Assembly: GCA_024276425.1 (NCBI GenBank)
Contig: JAJRXF010000032.1
Location: forward strand, 1-50,006
Reading direction: 5' to 3'
DNA: 50,006 bases
Origin: Actinomycetes bacterium
Lineage (GTDB): Bacteria > Actinomycetota > Acidimicrobiia > Acidimicrobiales > SZUA-35
Of the stretch, positions 33,479 through 42,582 are shown piece by piece (the stretch's first letter is position 1; each line of letters opens with the position of its first letter). The position numbers and the translations under genes are program-made. The notes beneath the pieces are model-generated. The model worked only from the letters and a program-made list of their open reading frames with translations, did no database searches and was not told the origin of the DNA.

Positions 33479-35244
33479 GCCACGCTCCTAGCCTCGGCGG
33501 CCGATCGAACCAACTGGCCAGGGCGGGCTCCGGTGAATTGGTCGTCCTGTCGGGTGATCTCACCGGCGACCAGGGTGTAGCAATAGCCCGTGGCCGGTTG
33601 GAGGAAGCGAGTGCCGCCTGCGGGCAAGTCTGCCACCATCACCGGCTCATGCAAGCTGAGGTTCTCGTAATCGATGATGTTGAGATCGGCCCGAAGCCCA
33701 ACCTCGATCCGACCGCGGTCAGAAAGGTTGAACAATGCCGCAGTGTCGGCTGTCATCTTCTTGATCACTGCGGCCAGGTCCAGCAGCGGACCCCTCGTCC
33801 GATCCCTGGTCCAGTGGGTCAACATCCAGGTTGGGGTCGAGGCATCACAGATGAGGTTGCAGTGAGCGCCCCCGTCGGCCAGCCCAAGGATGGCGCCGGG
33901 GTGGTTGAGCATCTCGTGGAGCGCGTCACCGTTTCCGTGAGAATAACCCAGGAAGGGCTGCATCAGAATGGCGGAACCTCCCCGCGCCAGCAACGCGTCG
34001 TAGTAGACCTCAAGCGGGTCATGGCCCTCCGCCCTGGCTCGGCCTCCGATGGAATCCTCCGGTGCCGGTTCGTAGTCAACGGGGTCACCAAGCGGGAAGG
34101 TGTTATCGAAATTCTCCATCATCCTGGCCGCCAAGGGATTCTCGGCCCGGATTGCTTCGATGCTGGCCTTGCTCTCCTCAATGAGCGCTTGCCGCAGATC
34201 CGGGTTGGCCATTGCTTGGGCCTTGTCCGCGGTCGACATCTCTCGTATCTCGGCAAAGCTGGGACACTCAAGAAACCGATGCCGGGCCGACAGCCCGAGC
34301 AGAATCCCAAACGGCCTGCCCGCAACCTGAGGGACAACCTGGTCACCCTTTACTTGGGCAGCCTCGGAGAGCTTCATGAGCTTTCGCCAGTCCTCCGGCG
34401 CTCCGTCGTTTTGCAACATAAGCCAGGTCACCGGACGTTTTGTCTGGGTGGCCAGTCGACAGATCCAGTCAAGCTCACGCTCTGGGGCGATGAGATCCTC
34501 GCCCGCAACACCGGCGGGAGCAACCTCAAAGATGCCGCGGCCGGCATCGGCCACGGCATGACCAAGGGCGAAGAGTTCGTCCTCGGCGGCGAAGGTTCCG
34601 GGTACGGGCTCTCCGTCGATGGCGGTGTGAATGATGGTCCGACTGGTCGAGAATCCCATGGCCCCGGCCTCAACCGCCTCGGTCACAATGGTTGCCATCT
34701 GTCGGATCTCATCCGGTGTGGCTGGTTCGTTTTTCGCCCCTCGCTCCCCCATTACATAGGCCCGCACTGGCCCATGGGCCACCATGGCGGCAATGTCGAT
34801 GCAGTAACTTCGGCGATCGAGGGCGTCAAGAAACTCCGGGAAGCTCTCCCAGTCCCAGGTCATGCCCTCGCTCAGCGCAGCACCGGGGATGTCCTCCACC
34901 CCTTCCATTAACTCGATCAAGAACTGGTGTCGGTCTGGGTGAGCGGGGGCAAAGCCGACGCCGCAGTTTCCGAACACCACGGTGGTTACCCCGTGCTCGC
35001 TGGAGGGCGCGAGCTCCTCATCCCAGGTGGCCTGGCCGTCATAGTGAGTGTGGATGTCGACGAAACCGGGCGTGACCAGTTTGTCGGTGGCGTCGATCTC
35101 CCTCTCTGCCGGCCCGAGGGTGTGCCCCGAATCGCTCGTCACAACCTCGGAGATACGCCCGGCGTCGATGGCAATGTGACCAACAAATGGGGTTGAACCA
35201 GAGCCGTCAACAATTCTTCCGTTGCGGATAATCAGGTCATGCAT
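33475..35244 (-). CDS. amidohydrolase, N-acyl-D-amino-acid deacylase-like
   Basis: The D-aminoacylase branch of the amidohydrolase superfamily: [44 protein letters not shown] (HxH metal site), [14 protein letters not shown] (the Cys-Gly motif of D-aminoacylases), [23 protein letters not shown] and [16 protein letters not shown] with the late Asp, His and Asp. The family cleaves N-acyl-D-amino acids or related cyclic amides. 589 aa from ATG 35244 is typical. The frame is open further upstream but the family start is here. No signal peptide. Divergent from the phosphotransferase-like gene. Confidence 0.85.
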   Translation of the reverse strand: MHDLIIRNGRIVDGSGSTPFVGHIAIDAGRISEVVTSDSGHTLGPAEREIDATDKLVTPGFVDIHTHYDGQATWDEELAPSSEHGVTTVVFGNCGVGFAPAHPDRHQFLIELMEGVEDIPGAALSEGMTWDWESFPEFLDALDRRSYCIDIAAMVAHGPVRAYVMGERGAKNEPATPDEIRQMATIVTEAVEAGAMGFSTSRTIIHTAIDGEPVPGTFAAEDELFALGHAVADAGRGIFEVAPAGVAGEDLIAPERELDWICRLATQTKRPVTWLMLQNDGAPEDWRKLMKLSEAAQVKGDQVVPQVAGRPFGILLGLSARHRFLECPSFAEIREMSTADKAQAMANPDLRQALIEESKASIEAIRAENPLAARMMENFDNTFPLGDPVDYEPAPEDSIGGRARAEGHDPLEVYYDALLARGGSAILMQPFLGYSHGNGDALHEMLNHPGAILGLADGGAHCNLICDASTPTWMLTHWTRDRTRGPLLDLAAVIKKMTADTAALFNLSDRGRIEVGLRADLNIIDYENLSLHEPVMVADLPAGGTRFLQPATGYCYTLVAGEITRQDDQFTGARPGQLVRSAAEARSVA

Positions 35245-35368
35245 GCACTCGTCCAGTCCCTTGGCCACGGCGACGCCGTGCCCGTTCTGTGGCCAAGACT
35301 TCCACATCACCAAGATCCGCACCAGAAAGCCTCGGCAACCGCCAACACAATCAGCGATACTTCCATCC

Positions 35369-36118
35369 GTGGAGCTCCAAGGTGGCGTGAACCAGCTTTC
35401 CCTGATTGACGGGGTCCTCCATCGTCCCCGCCATTCCTGGTCTGAGCAGGTGCAGTCGTTCCTCCACCATCTCCACCGAGCTGGCCTGAAGGGAGTGCCA
35501 CGACCACTTGGGTTCGCCCCAGACGGGAGGGAGAGGGTCAGCTACCTTCCCGGTCTCACCCTTGACCAAAGCACCATCAAGGCGTTCTACACCGATCGGG
35601 TACTCATTTCTGCCGCGAGATTCCTGCGGCAATTTCACGATGCCAGCGTCGACTACGTCGAACTGGAGGGCCATCCTTGGTTCGAGACTCCGCTAGAGCC
35701 AGCCGAAGTTATCTGCCACAACGACTTTGCCCCTTACAACTGCGCCCTAAAGAAAGGCCAGGTCGCGGGCCTGTTCGACTTTGATACAGCATCCCCAGGA
35801 CCGCGACGTTGGGACATTGCCTACGCCGTCTACCGGTTCTGTCCGCTGTCGGCTTCTCCTACTGGTTCGGGGATCTCCATCAACCTGGACGAGCAGCGCA
35901 GGCGGCTTCATCTCTTCTGCCAGATCTATGGAACCAACATTGACCTGGCCCTCATCAGGTTGGTGTGCAGCCGCCTCACTGCTCTTGTCAATCTCATGCT
36001 TCGTGAAGCCGCCGCTGGCAACGAAGCCTTTTCCAGTCACATTGCCGCAGGCCATGACAAGCTGTACCAGGCCGATATCGCCTACCTCAACCAACATGGC
36101 GAGGCCTTGATCAATTGA
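35369..36118 (+). CDS. aminoglycoside phosphotransferase (APH)-family kinase
   Basis: The APH fold is shown by GVNQLSLIDGVLHRPRHSWSEQV with a following HLHRAGLKGVPRPLGF, RERVSYLPG, the catalytic loop VICHNDFAPYNCAL (HxDxxxxN) and the metal-binding DFD in AGLFDFDTASPGPRRWDIAYAVYRF. Members phosphorylate small molecules such as aminoglycosides, choline or homoserine; a resistance role cannot be inferred. The start is uncertain: the frame is open from 35222, but GTG 35369 gives the family's usual N-terminus (249 aa) and avoids overlap with the divergent amidohydrolase. Confidence 0.78.
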   Translation: MELQGGVNQLSLIDGVLHRPRHSWSEQVQSFLHHLHRAGLKGVPRPLGFAPDGRERVSYLPGLTLDQSTIKAFYTDRVLISAARFLRQFHDASVDYVELEGHPWFETPLEPAEVICHNDFAPYNCALKKGQVAGLFDFDTASPGPRRWDIAYAVYRFCPLSASPTGSGISINLDEQRRRLHLFCQIYGTNIDLALIRLVCSRLTALVNLMLREAAAGNEAFSSHIAAGHDKLYQADIAYLNQHGEALIN

Positions 36119-36155
36119 CCGCAAACGATATTCGGATCCGTTCAGCCGGACGTCA

Positions 36156-36630
36156 TCAGCGTGGGGGCAACAAGCCGAGGTCAAGAAGGAGCCGTTCGGC
36201 AAAGGGGTGTAGGTCGATAGTTTCGAGTTCTGCGACCTGATACCAAGCGACCGCTGTTGTTTCATCGTTGTCGGGGCGAGGATCCCCTGGAGCGATCTCG
36301 GCCCGATACACGATGGTGACAGGTGACATAGGCCGTGACATCGCCGTTGGGCTACCTCACCTGGTATCCCTCGCCACCGAACGCCCCGACCAATTCGGTC
36401 AGGACGACTTCAATTCCAGCCTCTTCCAGCGACTCCCGTCTGGCCGACACCTCGGGTGACTCCCCTGGTTCAATTGCTCCGCCGATTGTGCCCCACTGAC
36501 CAAAATCCGACTGGCGGACCAGAAGGATGCGATGATCGCTATCGGTAACAAGAACCGATACCGAAGGAAGCAGAATCAGATCATGTCCGACCCGATCCCT
36601 GATCCCTTTAACAAACGATGACATCCCCAT
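36156..36630 (-). pseudogene. NUDIX hydrolase with nonsense codon and 7-bp duplication
   Basis: The first part (start ATG 36630 or 36624) has SVSVLVTDSDHRILLVRQS and a complete Nudix box, GGAIEPGESPEVSARRESLEEAGIEV read as GGxxEPGEx...RExxEEAG. After GEGYQVR the frame meets TAG (36352-36354), and the same frame continues PNGDVTAYVT before losing phase. Homologues read Y-PNGD here, so TAC or TAT to TAG is likely. Phase is lost at a perfect 7-bp tandem duplication (36315-36328); deleting one copy restores YVTIVYRAEIAPGDPRPDNDE and the normal C-terminus. Two independent lesions make this a true pseudogene. Confidence 0.85.
36315..36328 (-). repeat. 7-bp tandem duplication causing a frameshift
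   Basis: GGTGACAGGTGACA is two perfect copies of 7 bp. Removing one joins the two NUDIX reading frames exactly. Confidence 0.8.
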
Positions 36631-38783
36631 TGGCCGAGAACATAAACCAGCCGATCTCGATTCGAGGTGCTTGCCATCACGACTGTCCCGATACCTGCGT
36701 CTGGGATGTCACCATCTCCGACGGGGTTGCCATCAGACTGCTGGGAAACAAGGATCACCCGACGACCCGTGGGCAACTGTGCCCCAAGGTCAACCGGTTC
36801 CTTCAGCGGGTCTATCACACGGATCGATTGAGTTCACCGCTACGCCGTACCGGACCGAAGGGCAGCGGGGAGTTTACGGAAATCACCTGGGAGGAAGCGC
36901 TCGCCGAGATCGCCACACGACTTGAGTCAATCGTTCGCTCGAAGGGCGCCGAGGCCATTCTCCAGTTCTCCTTCGACGGCACTCAGGGCATGATCCAGAA
37001 AGGGGTAATGGCTGACCGGTTCTTCGACCGGCTCGGTGCCAGCGATATTCGCCGACACCTGTGCGGAGTGTCGGCCTGGCTCGGTGCCGCCGATGTCACC
37101 GGGCACCCCTTCGGTATGAATCCCGAGGATCTCGCCCTGTCCCAGACCATCATCTTGTGGGGTACCAACACCCGGCTCACCAACCGACACCTGTGGCCGA
37201 CCATCGAAGCAGCAAAGGCCAATGGTGCCACGCTCATCGTGATCGATCCTGTTCGAACCGCAACCGCAGCCGCTCCCGAAGTCGATCACTTCTTACAGGT
37301 CCGGCCCGGAACCGACGTGGCCTTGGTCTTAGCCATGATCAACACTATGGCCGCTGAGGACTTGCTGGACCAGGATTGGATCGAACAGAACACAACCGAT
37401 TCGGAGGAGCTCTTTTCCGATGCCAAGCGGATGCCGCCGGAACACGCGGCAGCGATAACGGGTATCGACGCGGACACAATTCGTTGGTTGGCCAGAACCT
37501 ACGCTACCAAAACCCCAGCGGCCATTCGAGTCCTGGTCGGGCCGTAGCACCGCCAACATGGTCAAGACATCATGCGAGCCGTTGCCATACTTCCAGCCGT
37601 GACCGGGGCATGGCGTGAGGTCGGAGGTGGCCTCGCTCGATCAACCCAAGTCTACTTCGAACGAGCGCTCTCCCTCGACACTGTGCTCTCCCTCGACACT
37701 GTGCCCGCCCTCAACACAGCGCCCGCCCATGGTCCAGAAACGCCGCGCCGCAAGTTCAATATGGCTGCCCTTGGGTCGGTTCTTTGCGATGAGGCTTTGC
37801 AGCCACAAATCGAAGCCTTGGTGGTTCACAACTCCAATCCGGCCTCGATCTGCCCCGATCAGAACGCCGTTATCCGAGGACTGGAACGAGACGATCTGTT
37901 CTGCGTAGTGATCGAGCAGTTCATGACTGACACTGCTCGCTACGCTGACATCGTCCTGCCTGCAACCACCCAGCTCGAACACCTTGAGTTGATGCCTGCG
38001 TGGGGCCACCTCTACCTCGCGCTCAACAAACCAGCCATCAGCCCGGTTGGACAAGCCCTACCGAATACCGAGATCTTTCGTCGTCTGGCCAAGGCGATGG
38101 GCTTGGATGAGCCGATGTTCTCCGACTCTGACGAGGACCTTGTACGCCAACTCCTCGATTCCGATCACCCCTGGCTGGGCGATATCGACTTCGAACTTCT
38201 TGACCGCGATGGTTGGGCCAGGCTCGATGTTCCCGACTCCTACCGGCCCAACATCGACGACGGGCCGGAGACTATCGGCGGCCGGTTCAGACTCGGTTCG
38301 CTTCGCTACCGGGCAGGGGCCGAAACGGCCGAAGCTAACCCGGCCCTTGCGGCCAAATATCCCCTCAACCTGATCTCCCGCAAGCAGCACCTCAAGTTCC
38401 TCAACACCAACTATGGGGCCTTCCCCGAACACCAGCCGTCAGCCCTAGCGCCTCAACTCGAGATCCACCCCATCGACGCAGCAGCCCGCGGCCTGAAAGA
38501 GGGCGACACCATTGAGGTGTACAACCAGCGTGGCTCACTCAGTGTTGGGCTAACCATCAGCGAAGACGTCCAGCCGGGGATGGTCGCCTTGCCCTTCGGT
38601 TGGTGGAACCGCAGCACCCCAGAGGGTCGGAGCGTCAATGCACTGACCAACCCACAGGTCGATGCCACTAGGGAAACCGAACCCGGGTTCGATCGCGGCT
38701 CAGGAAACCCAGTGAACTACGACGTCCCGGGTTCTGCCGCCTTCCACGAGACCCTGGTCCAGGTGCGCGCCGCCACCGCCTAG
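36618..38783 (+). pseudogene. molybdopterin oxidoreductase interrupted by in-frame TAG
   Basis: A DMSO-reductase-family enzyme of about 720 codons. The Fe-S motif CHHDCPDTC...LCPKV near residues 18-50 should bind [4Fe-4S]; then come LQFSFDGTQG, ILWGTNTRLTNRH, VIDPVRTATAA (molybdopterin binding), DIVLPATTQLEHLE and the C-terminal MopB-C domain LEIHPIDAAARGLKEGDTIEVYNQRGS. At 37545-37547 TAG follows AAIRVLVGP, and the frame continues HRQHGQDIMRAVAILPAVTGAW without loss; homologues have a residue such as Glu there, so GAG or CAG to TAG fits. Immediately after is an in-frame 18-bp tandem repeat. Without readthrough the product would be cut at residue 309. Substrate unknown. The gene overlaps the divergent NUDIX remnant by a few nt. 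Confidence 0.85.
37668..37721 (+). repeat. 18-bp tandem repeat in the oxidoreductase gene
   Basis: CTCTCCCTCGACACTGTG occurs twice in perfect tandem (37668-37685, 37686-37703) with a decayed third copy to 37721. It is in frame and encodes Leu-Ser-Leu-Asp-Thr-Val units, an insertion into a surface loop. Confidence 0.85.
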
Positions 38784-38787
38784 CTCC

Positions 38788-38981
38788 GGCTCACACCCGT
38801 TCCCTACGCGCTCGGCGACCCCCAAAAGGGTCGCAACCGCGACAACGAACCTGGACGGGGCCACGGTCGTTCCCCACGCGCTCGGCGACCCCCAACTCAA
38901 GGCTCACACCCGTTCCCTACGCGCTCGGCGACCCCCAAAAGGGTCGCAACCGCGACAACGAACCTGGACGGGGCCACGGTC
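38788..38981. repeat. 81-bp direct repeat with competing hairpins
   Basis: An 81-bp unit occurs twice without mismatch (38788-38868, 38901-38981). The 32 bp between them start with a third partial copy of the motif GTTCC-ACGCGCTCGGCGAC. Each full unit has GCGACCC-CCAAAA-GGGTCGC (38815-38834 and 38928-38947), and GTCGC can alternatively pair with GCGAC 4 nt further on. The array fills the 196-bp convergent gap and enters the last two bases of the deaminase fusion gene. No coding signal is seen. Confidence 0.85.
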
Positions 38982-40683
38982 AACGCTTGCGGACCTCGGC
39001 CCATTGGTAGAACCAGTCACCGTCGTCTGGATGGGGCCAGGTTTCGTAGTACTCGATCTCTCCGATGTGCTCGCTCAACATCCGTTTCCATACCGGGTCA
39101 GAGCGACGACTGAAGTTGCGGTCAACATCCACCCTGCTGCTGGCCAATTGTTCGCTTTGGTCCCGGCCTCCCCAGGAGCCGATGATGGCCACTCCCCCCG
39201 GCCTCAACACCCGACCAATCTCAGCTAGTGCCTCACTAATGGCCGCGTCGGTGACATGCATCAGCACACTCATCGACCAGACGGCATCGAACGCACCATC
39301 GACAAAGGGAAGCTGGACCGTCGAGCCCGTCAATGCCGGGAAGCCAAGTCCGGCACAAGCGCGAACATTCTCTAGTGACAGATCTAGCCCAACCACCTCA
39401 TAGCCAGCATCACCGAGGGCCTTAGAGTCACGACCCGGGCCAGGGCCAAGGTCCAGCAGCCGAGCCGGTGGCCTCGGCAATACTTCGGCCAAGACGCGCT
39501 CGCGACCAGCAGCGCGTTGGCCCTCCGTGCTCAAGCTTGCCCTGCGCTCTGCTTCGGCGTCGTAGTACCGAATCAATTCCGATTCGACCTGAGTTTGAGA
39601 CTTGACAACCACGGCTGGCCCTAAGGGCTTGCCCTCCCAGCCCGCCAGCTCTTCCAGGATTCGTCGCTTCACCTCATCAGGAGCAAAGCTGGCCCCAACG
39701 GCATCCACTTGCATCGCTTGGTGGCTCGGTCGATCAAATCCAAGATGCTTGGAAGCAATGGTCAACTCGCGGAGGAGATCGGTGGCAAACCAGCCAGGGT
39801 CATCGGTGTTCACACAGACTCGGATCCCTGCCTCACGAAGGGTGGGGAGCGGATGCTTACCGATCTCATCGACGACACCGAGCAAGAGATTACTGGTCGG
39901 ACAGACCTCCAACATGATGCCTCGCTCACCAATCAAGTGAACCAAGTCCTGGTCCTCCAGACACCGAACTCCATGACCAATGCGCTCAGCCCCAAGGTCG
40001 ACAATGGCCGAGCGAACCGAATCGGCTCCTTTGGTCTCCCCTGCATGAGGGACCGAATGGAGACCAAGAGCCCTTGCTCGGCCAAAGTGTGTCGCGTAGG
40101 GAGCGGCCGGAAAGCCAACCTCGTACCCGCCAAGACCAATAGCAACCAAGCCATCCGGGGTATTCGACCCTTCCAAATACTTGATCGTAACCTCTTCGTC
40201 TGGTGTTTCGATATCTCGCGGAATATCGATGACCCAGCCCAACTCAACCCCGCGTTCTGCCGCCAGGCGCCGACCCTGGTTCAGGCCATCCCGATACTCA
40301 ATCTGGCTCATTCCCGGGCGGTCATCACGAGCTAGAAAGTGGGTGTAGGCCGTGGTGGTGACCTCGGCATAGCGAACCTGTTGGGCGGCCAGGGTTGCCC
40401 CAAGATCATCGATGATGGTGACCAGGTCATCCCCGCTCCGCAACAGGGTCAAGCCATAAAAGAACTGGGTGGCAAAGTGGGGGAAACCGTCGAAGGAGAA
40501 GGCCTGGGGAAAGCCGTTCGGCCAGACCGGTGACGGATCGACGTCATGGCGCTCGGTCAGAGCACGGACGGTGTCTACCGACATCGAACCTTCCAAATGA
40601 AGATGCAACTCAACCTTAGGGAGGCGTTCGAGCCAGCCTGCCAACCCATCATCGGGTTTTGTCCGTCCTGCAACCTCGTACAT
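38980..40683 (-). CDS. adenosine deaminase - SAM methyltransferase fusion
   Basis: Residues 1 to about 350 are an adenosine deaminase: LPKVELHLHLEG (zinc His27 and His29), GLGGYE, VPHAGE (His213, Glu216), RIGHGVR (His237), EVCPTSN and VNTDDPGWF (zinc and catalytic Asp). After a helical linker with ELIRYYDAEAERRAS, residues about 395-567 are a class I methyltransferase with motif I LLDLGPGPGRDS, acidic loop VGLDLS, AVWSMSVLMHVTD and RVLRPGG. The deaminase turns adenosine into inosine; the methyltransferase uses SAM and releases SAH. Whether they act on one modified nucleoside, or the deaminase helps clear SAH-derived adenosine, is open. Both halves keep their key residues. Start ATG 40683 lies inside a 15-bp tandem duplication that doubles the GAGGG ribosome site. 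Confidence 0.88.
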   Translation of the reverse strand: MYEVAGRTKPDDGLAGWLERLPKVELHLHLEGSMSVDTVRALTERHDVDPSPVWPNGFPQAFSFDGFPHFATQFFYGLTLLRSGDDLVTIIDDLGATLAAQQVRYAEVTTTAYTHFLARDDRPGMSQIEYRDGLNQGRRLAAERGVELGWVIDIPRDIETPDEEVTIKYLEGSNTPDGLVAIGLGGYEVGFPAAPYATHFGRARALGLHSVPHAGETKGADSVRSAIVDLGAERIGHGVRCLEDQDLVHLIGERGIMLEVCPTSNLLLGVVDEIGKHPLPTLREAGIRVCVNTDDPGWFATDLLRELTIASKHLGFDRPSHQAMQVDAVGASFAPDEVKRRILEELAGWEGKPLGPAVVVKSQTQVESELIRYYDAEAERRASLSTEGQRAAGRERVLAEVLPRPPARLLDLGPGPGRDSKALGDAGYEVVGLDLSLENVRACAGLGFPALTGSTVQLPFVDGAFDAVWSMSVLMHVTDAAISEALAEIGRVLRPGGVAIIGSWGGRDQSEQLASSRVDVDRNFSRRSDPVWKRMLSEHIGEIEYYETWPHPDDGDWFYQWAEVRKR

Positions 40684-40712
40684 CTGCCCTCAACCCCTCT
40701 GCCCTCAACCCC
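40683..40712 (-). repeat. 15-bp tandem duplication over the fusion gene's start
   Basis: TCTGCCCTCAACCCC is repeated perfectly (40683-40697, 40698-40712). On the minus strand each copy carries a GAGGG, so the ribosome site before ATG 40683 is duplicated. Confidence 0.85.
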
Positions 40713-40777
40713 AGGGAAACCTCGTTTGGTTTGTGCACAATAGGCCAGCGCAGATGTCTTTCTGCCATAGTGATCCA

Positions 40778-41140
40778 ATGGCCATTGTCGGACTCGACCA
40801 TCTGCAGATCTCCATGCCCTTGGGAGGAGAAGACCAAGCGGTTGCCTTCTATGCCGGAGTTCTTGGTCTAACCCAGGTCCCAAAGCCAGCACCCCTCAAT
40901 GAACGAGGCGGGTGTTGGTTCGAAGAAGGCTCAGTCCACATCCACCTCGGAGGTGAAGAGAACTTCCGTCCAGCCCGTAAAGCCCACCCGGCCCTCTTGG
41001 TGTCCGATCTTGATGAGCTGAAGGCGAAGCTCGCGACCGCCGGGTATGAGGTTAGGCCGGGAGCTATCGTCAAGGGCATCTCCCAATGGTTCACCAATGA
41101 TCCCTTCGGCAATCGGATCGAACTTATCGCGGCCACCTGA
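40778..41140 (+). CDS. VOC-family protein
   Basis: A 120-residue protein from ATG 40778: IVGLDHLQISMPLGGEDQAVAFYAGVLGL, GGCWFEEGSVHIHLGGEENF, ALLVSDLDELKAKLATAGYEV and WFTNDPFGNRIELIA, with His and Glu ligands (DHLQ, HIHL, RIEL) typical of a glyoxalase/bleomycin-resistance fold. The frame is open 15 codons further up but the family start is here. Reaction unknown. Divergent from the deaminase fusion. Confidence 0.83.
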   Translation: MAIVGLDHLQISMPLGGEDQAVAFYAGVLGLTQVPKPAPLNERGGCWFEEGSVHIHLGGEENFRPARKAHPALLVSDLDELKAKLATAGYEVRPGAIVKGISQWFTNDPFGNRIELIAAT

Positions 41141-41206
41141 GTTGCGACCCAACACTCCGGACCACAATTGGCGCCAACTGTCGGAGCCACGGCAAACTTG
41201 GGCTCT

Positions 41207-42001
41207 ATGACCGAGATCACCACCAGCCCGTCACCACAAGACGTATTCCAGCCATTTCGTCTCGACAACAAGGTCGCCATTCTCACCGGTGCCAGTTCGG
41301 GGCTTGGGCATCGATTCGCCCAAATCCTGACTGCCGCCGGGGCCACCGTTGTCGTCGGTGCACGCCGGGCCGACAAACTGGAGCAACTGGTGTCAGATCT
41401 CGGTCGGGGTCTCGCCCATCCCTGTGATATTGCCGCGAGCGGATCCCCCGAGACCCTGGTTGGCGCCACCCTGGACGCCTATGGCCAGATCGACATCGTG
41501 GTCAACAATGCGGGCATCTCTCGAGTGGTGCCGGCGATCGATGACACGATCGAGGGTTTCCGGCACGAACTCAACGTCGATCTCGTCGCCCCCTACGAGG
41601 TCGCTCGCCATGTCGCCCGTTGGATGATCGAGAACAAGCGACACGGGTCAATCATCAATATCGGCTCCGTTCTCGGCAACGGCGGTGGAGGCCGACTCAA
41701 AACCCCTGGTTATGCCGCGGCCAAGGGTGGGCTCCACAACCTGACCCGAGAGCTGGCATCCCAGTGGGCGCGCAAGGGGATCCGAGTCAATGCCATCGCC
41801 CCCGGCTGGTTTGAAACTGAGATGAACTCGGGAATGTTCGACTCCGACGAGGGACGAAACTACATCACCTCCAATACCCCCATGGGAAGACCGGGCCAGC
41901 TACAGGAACTTGACGGGGCCATGTTGTTTCTTGCCTCCGATGCATCCAGTTACGTAACCGGGCACACCCTCTTTGTCGATGGAGGTTGGACAGCCATTTA
42001 G
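41207..42001 (+). CDS. short-chain dehydrogenase/reductase
   Basis: Classical SDR of 264 aa: cofactor motif AILTGASSGLGHRFA (TGxxxGxG), VVVGARRADK (Arg suggests NADPH), NNAG in IVVNNAGISRV, INIGSVLGNG with the catalytic Ser, and PGYAAAKGGLHNLTRELA with Tyr and Lys. The C-terminus FLASDASSYVTGHTLFVDGGWTAI is typical of the FabG-like group. Substrate cannot be assigned. ATG 41207 gives the normal N-terminus; the open frame before it is not family-like. Confidence 0.88.
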   Translation: MTEITTSPSPQDVFQPFRLDNKVAILTGASSGLGHRFAQILTAAGATVVVGARRADKLEQLVSDLGRGLAHPCDIAASGSPETLVGATLDAYGQIDIVVNNAGISRVVPAIDDTIEGFRHELNVDLVAPYEVARHVARWMIENKRHGSIINIGSVLGNGGGGRLKTPGYAAAKGGLHNLTRELASQWARKGIRVNAIAPGWFETEMNSGMFDSDEGRNYITSNTPMGRPGQLQELDGAMLFLASDASSYVTGHTLFVDGGWTAI

Positions 42002-42056
42002 GAACGTCCTTACTCGGAACACAATTCTGGCTGAATCCACCTAAACTCCGAGGTCC

Positions 42057-42524
42057 ATGGATTTGTATCTGATCCGCCATGCCCACGCCGGTAGTCGATC
42101 GGCGGATCCGCACGACAAATACCGACCCTTGTCCGACAAGGGTTGGGAACGCGCCAATGCGCTAGCGTCGATATTCGACACGGTGAAAATTGGCCGGGTT
42201 CTGTCCAGCACGGCAACTCGTTGTGTCCAGACGGTTGAACCACTCGCCAAATCCAAAAAGCTTGAGGTCATCGAACACTCCATCTTGTGGGAGGGGTCCG
42301 ATATATCCGATGTGCTGGATCTCCTTGATTCCGTGGCCGACAAGCCAACCGTTTTGTGCTCCCACGGTGACATTATTCCGGGCGTGATCGAAGCTCTCGC
42401 CGACGATGGCGTAGCTGTCAAAGGCCGAGGTTGTGAGAAAGGTTCGATCTGGGTCGTGACGTACTCGGGGAAGGGAGTAAAGAAGGCCCGGTACGTCTCG
42501 CGCAAAGCATCAGCTTTACCCTAA
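42057..42524 (+). CDS. SixA-like histidine phosphatase
   Basis: A 155-residue protein with the RHG-type motif LYLIRHAHAG, LSDKGWERANALA, VLSSTATRCVQTVEPLA and LCSHGDIIPGVIEAL holding the second catalytic His. This fits SixA-type phosphohistidine phosphatases or small histidine phosphatases. TAAACT lies 9 nt before the ATG and GAGG 3 nt before it. The gene converges on the ccmI-like gene across a short duplicated segment. Confidence 0.85.
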   Translation: MDLYLIRHAHAGSRSADPHDKYRPLSDKGWERANALASIFDTVKIGRVLSSTATRCVQTVEPLAKSKKLEVIEHSILWEGSDISDVLDLLDSVADKPTVLCSHGDIIPGVIEALADDGVAVKGRGCEKGSIWVVTYSGKGVKKARYVSRKASALP

Positions 42525-42543
42525 GCGAGGCGAAAGACTCCTG

Positions 42544-42582
42544 GGCACGCGGACTATTCCGCAGGCACGCGGACTATTCGCA
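42544..42582. repeat. 20-bp tandem duplication at a convergent gene end
   Basis: GGCACGCGGACTATTCCGCA (42544-42563) is followed by the same sequence lacking one C (42564-42582). The second copy contains the reverse-strand stop codon of the ccmI-like gene (42574-42576). Confidence 0.8.

Noticed and set aside
33538-34911. A 457-codon open frame on the plus strand
   Set aside because: It lies wholly antisense to the well-supported amidohydrolase and its translation has no recognisable family features; a codon-bias shadow.
35369-36118. Aminoglycoside resistance gene
   Set aside because: The APH fold covers many kinases of small metabolites; nothing in the neighbourhood points to resistance or mobility.
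9200-37547. TAG reassigned to an amino acid
   Set aside because: TAG ends several intact genes here (DUF1501, RecB-like nuclease, lipid kinase, ccmD), and one of the four internal stops is TAA, so global recoding is unlikely.
38788-38981. Possible CRISPR array
   Set aside because: Only two full 81-bp units and one partial motif, no regular spacers and no cas genes.
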